A stretch of DNA of 64,000 bases from Alitta virens (GCA_932294295.1 OW028576.1:22203227-22267226); one strand, 5' to 3'; counted from the stretch's first letter, positions 12,832 through 25,269 are shown. Notes: generated by a model not told the origin, from the letters alone. Program-made: numbers and translations.

Positions 12832-13170
12832 AGCCCCCATCTCACATAGCCGGTTTTGCCGTAGTGAACCCGTAGTATGACGTAACTGTTACGCAACCCG
12901 CTTCCCGGCTCCAACCCGACAGCTACCCGCTGATAGCCATCGAGTCACTCCTGGGACTCGGGGCAAGCCCGGGAGTTTTTCGGAGCCGGTAGCCGGGTAT
13001 GCCATGTGTACCCGGCAAACTCCCAGGTGTCCAAAACCCGTCGTAACCTGTACAACTCGGCAGATTACCCGTCGAAGTCGGCGAGTTATCTCCCTAAAAA
13101 AGCTGTTGCATAACCGTTACGTTATACTACGGCTTCACTACGGCAAAACTGGCTATGTGAGATGGGGGCT
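12832..13170. mobile_element. Complete Harbinger MITE, 339 bp, with TCA target duplication
   Basis: Terminal inverted repeats start AGCCCCCATCTCACATAGCC and continue through GGTTTTGCCGTAGTGAACCC; the right end is the reverse complement with a few differences. The element is directly flanked by TCA on both sides (12829-12831 and 13171-13173), the 3 bp duplication expected for PIF/Harbinger. The interior is GC-rich against an AT-rich background. The frame at 13004-13246 is a by-product. Its outer 45 bp resemble the ends of the autonomous element at 46.6-51.4 kb. Confidence 0.92.
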
Positions 13171-13989
13171 TCACGCTGTTATTATTAAACCACAACAAAA
13201 CTTTCAGATAATGCAACTCTCGCAAATATACACTGAACTTCATTGAGTTATCTTAGTAAGAATTTAGACTGTCACAACACACTTCCAGTAAAACATTTTC
13301 AAAGACAGTGATTTTTAATGTTAATATGTTGATTAACCTCAATTAGCAATACTATACATTGTATAGTGTAAAAATGACAATATATCCAGTTAATCTCACA
13401 CATAAACCTGAAGCTATCCATGGCTCCCATTCTCCGCTCGATTTTACCCTACCCTACTTTGCCTTCTTCACACTTCTAGGGTTTAGGGATATCCCACAAT
13501 GATTTATTTAACCCCAGGGGTAGGTTAGTAGCCCTAGTTGAGTAAATCACTTTGATCGACTCAGCTGTACAGCACAGAGTAAGGCAGTCCAGTGTATCAA
13601 TGAAGGCTTGACCCGCAGCCCAGCTGTTCATTTCGTCAATAGCATGAGGGTCAATATGAATCTTAATTAAATCTATTGGATTGATTTTGACTAGGATTGT
13701 TGTAACGTGAAATGAATTCTTATTCAATTATATAAAGTATATTCATCTATGTACTTAAAGATATTTTAAATATGATATTAGATACATGTTTATTGGCTGT
13801 TAGGTGTTCCAGCTTGCTCGGTTTCGTGCAGCTTTCAGCAGTTGGTCGAGGTTCTAGATAACTCTAATATATTTGAACACTCTTTATCATTACTTGGTGA
13901 AGACATTTTCATTTGATGGCATTATTATTGGGCTTCACCATCCTGTGGTGAAGACCTTTGAATTTGTCATTATTCGCCTCCCCTCCTTA

Positions 13990-14890
13990 TTTTTCAGAAT
14001 TCGCAAGGAGATCATATTCATTAGGCACAGAGAATCAGAGATGGTATATAACCTTCTGTACTACATATGAACTTCGGGCACTGCCCGTGGATGAGCAAAC
14101 AATAATTCGATTTATCTCCCATTTTAGCTTGTCTACCACAAATGTAAGGTCTATCAGAGTTTATCTTTCGAGTGTATGAGATCTTCATGTAATTGCAGGA
14201 CTGCAGTACCTTGTATTAACACCTAGAGTTAAACTTATTATTAAGTCTTTAGATAAATCACATCAGCCCATTAAGCAAGTTAGGCCAATAACTTAACATA
14301 TGTTAGCTGGAGCTAAATTCATTGTTCACTCAGAGTCATGATGATTTAATGGCATGGTCAGCTTTTACAACTTGTTTCTTTGGGTGCCCGCGCGCAGCCC
14401 AACTATTTCCCTCAAACAAAGATGAATTCAGTTTTGTGCCTAGAGTGTGCGATGTTGTATTTTATACAGAAACTATGCTATATTTCCAGCTTTTTAAGTC
14501 CAAAACAGCATCTCATGGCTTTGAAGTCATAATAGGCTGCAGTCAAGACACATGTGTGTGCATATTGTGCGATATTACGGCTCACTCAATGTGCCAGATT
14601 GTCTTCAAGTTCTTATCTATTTTCTGTTTAGTAATAATCAAATCGTCACTAAACATCATTTCCTTTGCATAACCAAGTTAATGCTTGCAAAGATTGATAT
14701 AGATCCGTCTGAATACAGCACTGAGTCTCATAGTTATCGTTCAGGGGCTGCGACTTCTGCGTCTTTGTCTGGTTTTTTCATAGCATGAGATTATACAGTT
14801 GGGTCATTGGATCACGTGGTTATACGACTTACATAAGGGAGAATTATGCTCAACTTGCGAACTTTTCAAATCGCATAGCTAAACAACAAT
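13990..14890 (+). pseudogene. Tyrosine recombinase relic (DIRS/Ngaro- or Crypton-like)
   Basis: Reading across frames gives, in order: an N-terminal SAM-like part (TYELRALPVDEQTIIRFISH...VRSIRVYLSSV, about 14060-14178), the catalytic-domain entry (DDLMAWSAFTTCFFGCPRA, 14340-14395, with the probable first catalytic Arg), a middle segment with FKSKTASHGFEV, then SHSYRSGAATSASLSGF (about 14730-14780) that carries the HxxR signature, and in another frame GSRGYTTYIRENY (about 14810-14850) supplying the likely nucleophilic Tyr. Frame changes and stops separate these pieces, so it is inactive. The HSxRxGAAT form is typical of the recombinases in DIRS-type retroelements and Cryptons; no reverse transcriptase is visible beside it to decide. 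Confidence 0.75.
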
Positions 14891-15195
14891 GTTATATATT
14901 TGCAAACAATAATTTTAATAATAGCTCTTTACCATGGGCTTTATATGGGCTTTTTCAATGTTCAATAACTAATGTTTTATTATATTCATATATGCATGCG
15001 AATGTGAGTGTTTATATGTGATATTTATGATTATTAATAAAGGATCGCATAAGAGCCCAGTTATAGTGTTGAGTCTCCTAGAGTGGATCTTCACCCAATT
15101 TGGGTTGTACACTGCAGAAGTGTTACAGTCTTTGGATGATCTTTGGTCAAAGGTCAAGGTCACAGAATGAATGACCTTGACTGTTACATCAAGTT

Positions 15196-16003
15196 CTTGC
15201 CAGTCGAGTGACTCCTGGGACTCGTGGCCAAGCCGGGAGTTTCGAAACCAGTAGCCAGGTATGCCATGCATTACCCGAAGTAAAGCCGACGGTTAACTAG
15301 GAGTAAGCCGACGCGTAGTAGGAGTAACTCGACGGCTTCCAGGCGTAACCGGCCGAGTGACCAGCTGCTGCTCCCCTAATATTAGTCTGATTTTCGTCAA
15401 ATAAAGACTGGATTGTAGTATAGTTCATACTGATTTCATTCATGTTTTCGAAAAATTGGACTAATATTAGGAACTATACTACAATCCAGTCTTTATTTGA
15501 AAATTGGACCAATATTAGGGGAGCAGCAGCCTTTTAAGGTATATACAACACCCCTCCACTGCTGCATGTACAAAATATCATTCAACAAGTGACTCGCCGG
15601 GTTCTACGGGTGACTGGCCGACTTTCCCGGCGCTGTCATAGCTACCTTGTTTAAACTTCTAAAAATAAGAACCCGGCAAGTCTATCATACAACCCTGCGA
15701 GTCAGTCCTACAACTCGGCGAGTTACTCCTGGAAGCCATCAAGACTCTCGTGGAATTCGTCCACTAATTGGCCCTACCTGCCGAGTCACCCTTAGAACCT
15801 GTCGAGTCACCCGTAGAACTCGTCGAGTCACCCGTAGAACCTGTCGAGTCACCCGTAGAACCCGATGAGTCAACCGTCGGATGATGTCCCGCCCCTTTTT
15901 GCCACCAGAATCCATCGCCAACCAAGCGAAAAAGCCTCTTGCTTAACCGTTATTTAATACTACGGGTTCACTAAGGCAAAACTGGCTATGTGAGACCTAG
16001 GCT
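15196..16003 (-). mobile_element. Non-autonomous Harbinger derivative, copy 2, missing one end
   Basis: The plus-strand right end reads GGCAAAACTGGCTATGTGAG...AGGCT followed by TTA, the Harbinger terminus. Read on the minus strand the internal order matches copy 1 (347-860): the AGAGGCTTTTTCG block, the GGCAAAAAGGGG block, a tandem run of the CGGGTTCTACGGGTGACTC unit (15780-15870), and the GGCTGCTGCTCCCC hairpin. The other side contains a block shared with the MITE at 12940-13010 (GACTCCTGGGACTCG) but lacks its terminal 100 bp or so. The frames at 15647-15921 are translations of the tandem units. Confidence 0.8.
15361..15530. repeat. Nested hairpin within copy 2
   Basis: The left arm GCTGCTGCTCCCCTAATATT through AAAGACTGGATTGTAGTATA is matched in reverse by the right arm ending in AATATTAGGGGAGCAGCAGC, giving arms of about 70 bp around a short loop. 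Copy 1 has the same hairpin at 748-850 between the same flanks, with the loop in the opposite orientation. Confidence 0.8.
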
Positions 16004-16839
16004 TTAACAGATCAATAACTGCTGTAAGTTTATCTTCAATTTAAACAGCATACTCATCTTCCAGTATCGTTAGCACAGATCAATTGAAAGGCTCAGTTAA
16101 AACAAATCTTTTTAGGATCAACGTTTCTTAAAGAGGTCTGGCTCTACTTGTAGGGTCAACACTGCATGATAATATGCTTTAGGCCGCCTGCAGTTGTTTA
16201 CATTCTATGCATACCAAACAGTCACATTCCTAGCGTGATTAGAATTGCAATTACTGCTATAGAATTACATGCTTACTTCCCATAATTCAATGTACTTTAT
16301 AAAGTGACGGAGAATTGTCTGGTACATTACAAAGTATTGGGAAAGCAAAGGCTGACGAAAGTGAAACAAGATATATAGAGATGACCAAATATAATTACTA
16401 GAATCTAAACTGAGAGGTGTGGAACTTAGGGCCCACAAGCTAACCTTTCATATCCTCTCAGTTGAGAGACTGGAGGTGGATATGAAGAACATCAACTTTG
16501 AATTTGAGATCTGACAGTGACAAAGCAAGCACGATTCACCAAAACTGGATGAGGGATCTGATCTCTAATCTCTTCACATGACTTTGCGTACTTTTCAAAC
16601 AATAGTTTATCAGTGTACATCGTACAATCACTGGTATAAATCTGTATGTATTTGTACAGATCATGGCCGATGCAAATATTGCACTAAATATGCAATGCCA
16701 CAGACAGAAAGAAAAAAAACTCAGTAATTATACACTGTCATTACATCGTAAATGTACAAAGGTTTCTTTTAAATGAGGTCATTCATGTCTGTGATACATA
16801 GTAGGTATGGTACATAAATGTACATTGACAGTCATAACT

Positions 16840-16848
16840 ATCTATCTA

Positions 16849-16887
<39 letters not shown>

Positions 16888-17016
16888 GTCTATCTGTATA
16901 TATATCTATCTGTAGATATATATCTATCTGTCTGTCTGTATATCTATCTATTTATCTTTCTATCTCTCTATCTCTCTATCTCTCTATGTATCTCTATCTC
17001 TATCTCTATCTCTCTG
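16840..17016 (+). repeat. TATC/TCTC compound microsatellite
   Basis: Runs of TATC, TA and TCTC. The frames reading YLSIYIYIY are microsatellite translations. Confidence 0.95.
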
Positions 17017-17019
17017 TAT

Positions 17020-19749
17020 TAGTAGAGGACCCTGCCATAGATTCTGTGACAATTTTCTCTGACCCAAGGTTTCAGTGCTGAAATTTTGAGTTCAGGGCAA
17101 TACAAAACAATTTAGCCAGGGTACATTTTGGAAATTTCGGGCTAATTGCCACAACATGAACTATAAATATGAATTTGAAATATACTGGAAGTATCTTAAT
17201 TCGCTTCCTTGACCTTGAAAACGTAGGTTTAGCCACCAAAATGTCATGCTTCGTTCCATATTGATGAAAATTTACCAAAATATCTTCTATTGCAGAATTT
17301 TCATTGCCAAACAGCATGAATTTCAAGTTCAGACGTCCATATTTCTCATATTTTTTTCATAATGTAGGCATGAAATGTTGTACCTAGGGTATAAATGTTG
17401 TATTAAACCCATGTATGCTGTTACATCAGGGCTATTGGTGATATTTTTTAAATTGTACTGCTCTGAAAAAGGGTGAAAATGGGAAACGTTGCAAACTGAG
17501 ACTTTACATTTTGCAGGGCTGTGCGGAATCTATGCAAGAATAAGAGCTCATATTTATTTTCTGGCTTCTTATGGTCTACCTGCACATACATGAATGGCCA
17601 AAACCACCTTATTAGCAAAAAGATGGAAGCCAGAGTAGTTTTAAAAAGACAAATAATATACGATTGTGAAAAAAGCCCTTTATTCTAATGTAATTTTGAC
17701 CAACAAGAGAGTTCACCATTACTTCCATATTTTTTTCCCAATATCACACACATCTAGTGGTCATCTGGTTAAAATATCATTGTGGTGGTCAGATGCCTTC
17801 ATATTTTTATGAATTTAAAAATAATTTATCTTTATATATTAAAAAAAAATAGTATTTTTGTATTTCTTAATATTTGTGTCAAGTTTTGAACCGTTAAATT
17901 TATCTATTCATTTGATAAACATGCTTTAGAGTATATATGATGCTATATTGATTGCATAATCATCAAATGTTACAAACAATAGGTATTGGGGAAAAAGCAA
18001 AGACATGGCTCATGATGACCTAATTTTGCAAAGCTTGTCTAATCTTAATGTAGCTGACACAATTAATGCAATAATACAATAAATCTGTTGAGACTTGATA
18101 ATCTTCATCAAGAATCACTGATTGGTCAGTGATCATAAAGTTTAAGCAGCAAAACTTGTGAATTGGGTAATTGCTAAAATGGATCATCTCGGAAAGTGTG
18201 CTTTTGGTCAAAAACTGAATAGTCATAAGCAAATGATAAGAGAACATACACAGGGAAAGTTGGTTTTCTTCAGTTTAGCCAATTGGGTAAGGAAGAAAAA
18301 TCACTTATACAAGTTTTTTTTATCACAAAAGCAGTTGCTCGACTGTAAAACTCACAAGAACCATAAGAATGGCTTACTGTTACATGTTTTTTTGGGTCAA
18401 AATATAATTTCTTTTTGTGTGTATGAATGATTATGTTATTTTATTTGAATTATAACTCGCTGATGCATTCTTCGCTCGCACATACTTTTATGTTTTGAAA
18501 AATTCATAAAAATATGAAGGAATCTGACCACCACAATGATATTTTAAGAGGACCAATAGATGTGTGTGATATTGGGAAAAAAATATGGAAGTTATTGACC
18601 TGTAAGATTAGATATGCTTTGTAAAATTAGGTCATCATTAGCCATGCATTTGCTTTTCTCAATACCTTTTGTTTGTAACATTTGATGTTTATCAAATGAA
18701 TAGATAAATTTAACTGTTCAAAACTTTACGCAAATATTAAAAAATAAAAAAGACTTATTTTTTTAATATGTAAAGATAGATTTTTGAAAAATTCATAAAA
18801 ATATGAAGGCATCTGACAACCACAATGATATTTTAACCAAATGACCACTAGATGTGTGTGATATTGGAAAAAAAATATGGAAGTAATGGTGAACTCTCTT
18901 GTTGGTCAAAATTGCCATAGAATAAAGGGCTTTTTTCACAATCGTATATTATTTGTCGTTTTAAAACTACTCTGGCTTCCATCTTTTTGCAAATAAGGTG
19001 GTTTTGGCCATTCATATATGTGCAGGTAGACCATAAGAAGCAAGAGAAAAAAAAAAGCTTTTATTCTTGCATAGATTTCACACAGCCCTGCAAAATATAG
19101 TCTCGTTTTGCAACATTTCCCAATTTCACCCTTTTTCAGAGCATTACAGCTTAAAAAATATCATCAATAGCCCTGATGTAACAGCATACATGGATTCAAT
19201 ACAACTTCTTTACCTTAGGTACTACATGTCATGCCTACATTATGAAAAATAAGAGAGATATGGACGTCTGAACTTGGACATTCATGCCGTTTGGCTTTTC
19301 TGCACAAAATTAATAAAATTTTAAATTGCTGTATCTTCTAAACCATTGACACTGTAGACCTGAAATTTTGGATTTTTCCATTAATTATATAGATCTACAA
19401 ATGGTAATTTTTTCAAATATTGTTGAGATGGTGACCTGGGGAGCTTTCAGTGAATTCATATGGATTGACCCACGTATATGTGCTACAGGAAAATAGCCAA
19501 ACAACACAGCTATGTTGGTGTCCAATATACAAACTTGAATGATATCCATTGAATTCCTCGACCTCAAAAACCTATATTTTGATGCAAATATTATATCTTT
19601 ACTGCAAATGAAAGTAGAGATAGAGTGAAAATAAGCTTTTTGGCAGGCATTTTGAATTTGGCCCTCTGTTGAAGTTAGCCCAAACTTTTTCAAAATGTAC
19701 CCAGGCTAAATTTTTTTGTATTGCCCTACTAGGGCAGGGTACTCTACTA
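17020..19749. mobile_element. Large near-palindromic (foldback) element, 2.73 kb
   Basis: Both ends carry TAGTAGAGGACCCTGCC-type termini (right end read in reverse: TAGTAGAGTACCCTGCC) followed by a shared block with ATACAAAACAATTTAGCC and GGGTACATTTTG. The left arm from about 17300 to 18048 is matched in reverse by about 18605-19290 over some 700 bp with high identity, for example GGTCTACCTGCACATA..GAATGGCC and AGAGAGTTCACCATTACTTC. The single-copy centre spans about 18050-18480. Within the right half a 110 bp piece (18480-18600) is a direct duplicate of 18783-18890. The element sits exactly between two TATC microsatellites. No transposase is encoded; the frames seen are short and match no family I know. 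Confidence 0.85.
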
Positions 19750-20022
19750 TATCTTTATATCTATCTTAATATCTATCTTTATATCTTTATATCTTTATAT
19801 CTTCAAATCTATTTATCTATCTATCTATCTATCTATCTAACTGTCTATATATCTATCAATATACCTAACTATCTATCTATTTATTTATCTATCTATCTTA
19901 CTATTTATTTATCTATCTATCTATCTATCTGTTTATCTGTCTATTTATCTATCTATCAATCTAACCATCTATCTATCTATCAGACAGACAGACAGACAGA
20001 CAGCTGGACAAACAGACAGACA
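19750..20022 (+). repeat. TATC/TATT microsatellite ending in CAGA units
   Basis: Degenerate TATC repeats directly abut the right end of the foldback element and switch to CAGACAGACAGA near 19980. A smaller TATC patch follows at 20255-20325. Confidence 0.95.
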
Positions 20023-20329
20023 ATAAATTGATTTGACATTAATTTGGTACATCAATTGTAAATAAAAATATAGTCTGGAGACCCTGTTATGGCAATTAAT
20101 GCCGCTGCCACAAGGCCACCCTATGGATAAAATATCATAAATTAGGCTGTATCACTATCAGTGCAAGATCGTGAGTCAGTATTGCTTTTCAATTTGAAAT
20201 GCATGTTTCAGAGTAATTATTTAAGATGTAACTTTTAATATATATATTTATATATCTATATCTATATCTATATATATATCTACCTGTCTACTCATATCTA
20301 ACTATCTATCTATCTATTTATCTTATTAT

Positions 20330-20826
20330 TGTACAATAGCAGATAGCCTGAATTTCAAGATTATTATTTCACCCCACTGTTAAGACCATCTCATCGAACA
20401 TTTAGGCCAAATAACTTACAGCCTTTCCAAAACAAATTCACATTCAAATTAAATTATTGTTATGACCACCTCTTCAGTAGAGTAAAAGCAGTAGATTTTG
20501 CATTTTGAGAAGTTTTTTTATTTATCAGTGACACATCAAAGTAATTTATTTGTCTGTTATTTTTATCTTATCTCTTTTATAACAGTATATATGCATTTCA
20601 CAGAGAAGACGCTATTGCCATTAATATGCTATTGTCACCGGGCTTCAGGCAAAAGTAGGAGACACAGTTCAGCACTGTTTTCTTTAAAGGGTTATCATGT
20701 TTAAGATTAAGTGCTCAGAATGATAGATCAGTCACAGTGTTTTGGATTTACTGAGAGGTTTTTTCCCATTTTTTCCAATTATTCAGGTAGATGTATTAAG
20801 GAGATAAAGTATTACTCTTATAATTG

Positions 20827-20859
<33 letters not shown>

Positions 20860-21454
20860 CAAACAAAGATGATTTTTTTTTGCCCACCTTCTGTTGTAAG
20901 TTGTAGCATTAATTAGCGTCAGACACTGGACACACTGCTCTATTTCTATGAGAGGTATAAATACAGTGGATATCTTCATTTCTCTGCACGTAAGACTTGA
21001 ACTGCACATAAAGCATATTAAAAAAGTTATATATGATTTTGAATTAGAAAATTTGTTGACTCCTGCTTATGACAATTTATGACCTAAAAGGCTGCATTAA
21101 ATCATTAGAGATAATGCCCTGGCATTGCATTTTTACGAACAGTAGATGTTCACGATAAATTTTCAATGTAAATATAATTGTAAAATATATTATTGTGATT
21201 ATCGAGATTAAAAAAACTCTGAGGTGGTGTCCACGGTCCAGTACTGTTCACTTAGTTATCATGGCTGCTTCTGGGGAAGTGTCTGTATGCATTGGTTTAA
21301 ACTGAACTCCCTGCACCACTCTTGATAGCCCGGAGCCTTCAAAGGTTTGACACTCCAGTTATGCCTGTCTAGCATAGACTTGAATGACCTTACTGGTGAA
21401 CACGTCATTAATAATATCACTCACTCAGTCACTCTTTCACCCCCGTTCATACAA
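20330..21454. other. No recognisable gene; CTTA microsatellite and a dispersed-repeat fragment
   Basis: A pure CTTA run lies at 20828-20860. The 21230-21390 stretch shares CAGTTATGCCTGTCTAGC with 4910 and a close variant with 42730, part of a dispersed family. No coding signature. Confidence 0.5.
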
Positions 21455-21640
21455 AGTAAGGATTAGTGTAGTGGTTAAGGTGAGTGAGTGCAAACTGCAA
21501 GGTTGCAGGTTCGAGGAAGGCGTGGAGGAACTGAGCGGGTGTAAATGGAGAGCTGGCCATGGACCCGTTTGCCACTTTTACTTGAGGGTCTTTTCTAACT
21601 AAAGTGAGCATCGCATTTATTAGCTTAACTCAATGAGATT
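21455..21640 (+). repeat. tRNA-derived SINE family 2
   Basis: The head TTAGTGTAGTGGTTAAGG resembles a pol III A box and GCAGGTTCGAGG a B box. The body, including GGAACTGAGC and AAATGGAGAGCTGG..ATGGA, recurs at 43298-43480. Confidence 0.65.
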
Positions 21641-22464
21641 GTGTACACTGCAATCATTTAATGCCTTTTGGGATTGCCTGAAAGTGTTTTATTGCAAGAT
21701 TAGGGTGACACACTTGCGCACTTTCCACTATGAAAGGGTTTTACTGTTCAGGTTTTAGTGCTCGGTGTGCACCCTAATAAGGTTTGGGGGTTTCTGCAAT
21801 TCATCAAGATGATATATAATATATTAATCTGAAAAACCTACATAATTTCGGAATGCATTAATTTACATTTACCTCAGACATACTGATATTAACGTGTACT
21901 GGTACTAAATAAAAGTAATGATATGATATCATATTTATATATGTGATTGTCATTCACGTGTACTACAATTCACTTTGTTGTGATCACCTTGATATTAATC
22001 GCTAGTACATGTGAATTTAAAGTAAACATTATCTAGATTGCTTGAATATTGTTGAATTGTAAGGTATTTCTATCCAAACAAACAACAGAAAGGCCCTGCA
22101 TGTAATTGTAGCTGAGTATTTCTGTCTCAGAGGGAAGCTGATCTGTATGCATAGGATGTAAACACATGCACCACAGCCTTACCTTGTGCCATAGAGTAGG
22201 TCTCACAATTAGGACTACCATTTCTAGTATCTAAAGTGGTTCATCAGCATGGTCCTTAAGTGGTGCACTTGTTTTGCGACCTGGGTAGTGTAGTTAAGGG
22301 ACAGCAACATACAGTTCCACAGAAATATAATATTGTATGACTTTTCCAGTCAAGTTCTAATATGAGTTTTTTGTTTGTTTTTGTTATTTATTTTCTAAAT
22401 CCATTAGCACACAGCTTGCAGCCCACAGATTCGAGACAGGACCACAGGTAATTTTTCCTAAAAC

Positions 22465-22640
22465 AAAGGCCGCCCTATCTCAAGAAGATTGTGGTTCATA
22501 TCTCTGCAGTGCAGGAAGCAGGTTCGAACCAATGCAACTGCTGCAATGGAAGATGGCCAGGTTACCCATTTGGACGCTCAGGCTCTATCCAGACAGTCTG
22601 CTTGATGAAGACTTGATCGGATGGCAGACCAATATCAAAT
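22465..22640 (+). repeat. Possible tRNA-derived SINE
   Basis: GCAGGTTCGAACC fits a B box about 40 bases after a weak A-box-like stretch. No second copy was found in the window, so the call is tentative. Confidence 0.35.
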
Positions 22641-23389
22641 TACAACTATTTTCAAATAGCATACCTTTTTTTATTTGTTATGTTTAATTTTAGCAATGTG
22701 TAGAGCGCATTACTCCAGTAGATATAATTTGGTACTTAATTAACGATATCAAGAAAAAATGAAAACAAAAATTTTTTTTAGCGTCTACAAGCTACAAAAT
22801 TATAGTGCTTTCATTTTCAACATCTCATTCTGACATTTATTACATACCTTTTTCCTAAAACTAGTACTCTGTTTGCAATGATATCCATAACAGGTCGTAG
22901 AATAAAAGTGTGTACATTTATTTTAAAATTACAACCTTATTATCATTTGCTTTGTTTTTGTGCAGCAACGACAGAAACAAATTTGGGCTAAATTGGTAAT
23001 TTATTAAATGGTAAAGATATAGAAGAGTATATTACATTAGCTATAATATGTGAAAACAGACTGAAATAAGTTACAAATAATATAAAGATATGTATATAAA
23101 GAATGTTGACTATGGGAGACAAGAAGGAAGAAAATCCCAAAGTTCTGAAGGTTTACAGTCAGAGGGACTGTTTCCCATAGGAGAAGAAAGAAGAAAGACA
23201 ATTATCCAAAAAAAACGACAATCAGGCCGTGGTGTAAAAGGACCTCGAAGCGTTGTGATTGGGAGACAAGTACCAGGATGTATAGTTTGGATTGGAGGGA
23301 GGTTTTCCAAAGCGTAACATAGAGTTGCTGTGCAGTATTAGTACATAGTCCAGTAAGTAGGTGAGTCAGGTTTAACTGAACATCATGAT
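22641..23389. other. No recognisable gene
   Basis: AT-rich, then a purine-rich patch (23110-23300) whose frames on both strands show no family resemblance. Confidence 0.4.
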
Positions 23390-24190
23390 GGTAGTGTCAT
23401 TGCTGAGGCAGTTTGCTTGAACATGCTTTGTAGACATATGAAAAGAAGCAGTAATCAGTAGTAGTGTCATTGCTGGGATAGTTTGCCCTGAACCTGAAGA
23501 AAGTACGGATGTAACTGAATTGAAGAAACAGACATGTTGGGAGGCAGTTTGCACCAACCATCCCACAGACAGAAGTAGATGGATGGATGTAATCTCTCGT
23601 AGAAGGAAGGATGTAACGGCATTGAAGAGGCCGACTTGCTGTGAGGCAATTTACAATGACCCTCACATAGTCGGATGTAGACAGATGGATGAAACCTCGC
23701 ATAGTTGGATGGATGTACCAGCATTGAAAAAACAGGCTTGTTGTGAGGTAATTGGCACTGACCTTCACATAGATGGAGACAGATGTAGATGGATGGATGT
23801 AACTTCTAACTGATGAAGGGATGTAACAGGCTTGTTGTGAGGCAATTAGCACTGATCCTCACATACATTGGCGGATTTAGACAGATGGATGTAACCTGTC
23901 ATAGATGGACAGATGTGACAGCATTGAAGAACCAGGCTTGTTGTGAGGCAATTAGCACTGATCCTCACATACCTTGGCGGATTTAGACAGATGGTTGTAA
24001 CCTGTCATAGATGGACCGATGTGACAGAAACAGATTTGTTGTGAGGCAATTTGCACTGACCTTCACATAGATGGCTTGTTGTGAGGCAGTTTGCACTGAC
24101 TCTCACATTGACGGATGATTGTAACCTCTTGTAGGTGGATTGTAGATAGCATTGAAAAACTTGAAGAAGACTTGTTGTGAGGCAGACAAA
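23390..24190 (+). repeat. Minisatellite, period about 100 bp, roughly 8 units
   Basis: Each unit contains a version of GGCTTGTTGTGAGGCAATT, CACTGACCTTCACATA, AGATGGATGTAACCTC and a closing GATGTAACAGCATTGAAGA. The units at 23830-24060 are nearly identical, while outer units are more diverged and partly deleted. The overlapping frames on the minus strand (CKLPHNK-type repeats) arise from the units. Confidence 0.85.
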
Positions 24191-24404
24191 ATGGCAGTGA
24201 TAATAATATATAAAAATAATAAGATATATTTATTGTTGAGGGTGCAACTTTAAAAAAAAATGAAATAAAAATATTAAAGCATATGATTTTAACCAGTGTA
24301 TTTAGATTAAAGTATATAGATAGCCTCAGCAGAAAAAGAGGTAGTGAGAGAAAGCCCAACATGGAATAAAAATAAAACATAAATGCTGTGAAATAGAAAA
24401 CAAG

Positions 24405-24560
24405 TCGCGATGCAGCAACAACTAAAAGTTGTGATGCAGCGATGGGAAAAACGTGTGAGCTATTGTGATGCAGCAATGTATGTCGGCATTTGCAATGCAG
24501 CAATGAAAACAGGTTGCCAAGAAGCAACGACAATAATAATGCACAGTGGTTGCGATGGAG
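24405..24560 (+). repeat. Degenerate short tandem repeat (TGATGCAGCAA units)
   Basis: About five irregular units of 30-40 bases around TGYGATGCAGCAAY, ending in GGTTGCGATGGAGCAACCGA. The long minus-strand frame across 24063-24677 is hydrophobic low-complexity sequence over repeats and is not supported as a gene. Confidence 0.6.
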
Positions 24561-25269
24561 CAACCGAAATGTGGGCTGAGTATGAAAAAGAGGCAAGAAT
24601 AAAGTGGTGGAGTAATGTAACAGTATAAATGTGGCAATTGTATTTAAATAGAGTATAATGTAATAGAACAAGAACAAATAGGATATTATGGGTGAATTAT
24701 AGTACAGATAGGAAAGAAATTATAAATCAATATTGTGCAATGTGTCAGTAAGGACAGAAACAGAAACATTCACAAAGAAGAGCATATAGGTATGAATTGT
24801 GTACTGGCAGATAATTACAAAATGTATATATGTGGAGAGAACATGAAATGAAAATCATGGGCATTATGTTACATGCAAATAAAAAGAGGGTAAATTAATA
24901 TGAAGTGGATAACAACAGATAACAATGATCTCATTATCAATAAACTTGAAATCAAATGACATGTAAGTTGCTCAATCATCATGATGATGTATACTCACAC
25001 TGGACATATACAATAATAACTGCATAAAATGAATAATTGAGCTGATATTGTTTTGACACACACACAAAATAATGTTTAAATGGATATTTGGTTGTCAAAT
25101 TGCAGAGCAAAGAACATTCAATTTGGTCAGGTAGAATTAATTTAAAATTAAAAATTAAAATGCAAAACTAGAAGATATAGATGAAAGGATGCATGAAACA
25201 AGTTGTATATTAATTAATGGAAATCAGCTTACAGATCATACTTTTACACAGTATCAATTTCCAAATTTG
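24561..25269. other. No recognisable gene
   Basis: AT-rich; nothing beyond chance frames. Confidence 0.45.

Noticed and set aside
16807..20031. ORFs rich in YLSIYLSIY (16807-17081, 19669-20031, 26408-26641)
   Set aside because: Translations of TATC microsatellites.
23390..24190. CRISPR-like array
   Set aside because: Repeats of about 100 bp are contiguous, without unique spacers, and the window is animal DNA.
24063..24677. 204-codon minus-strand ORF, hydrophobic
   Set aside because: It covers the end of the minisatellite and the GATGCAGCAA repeat, with low-complexity composition and no domain or splice context.
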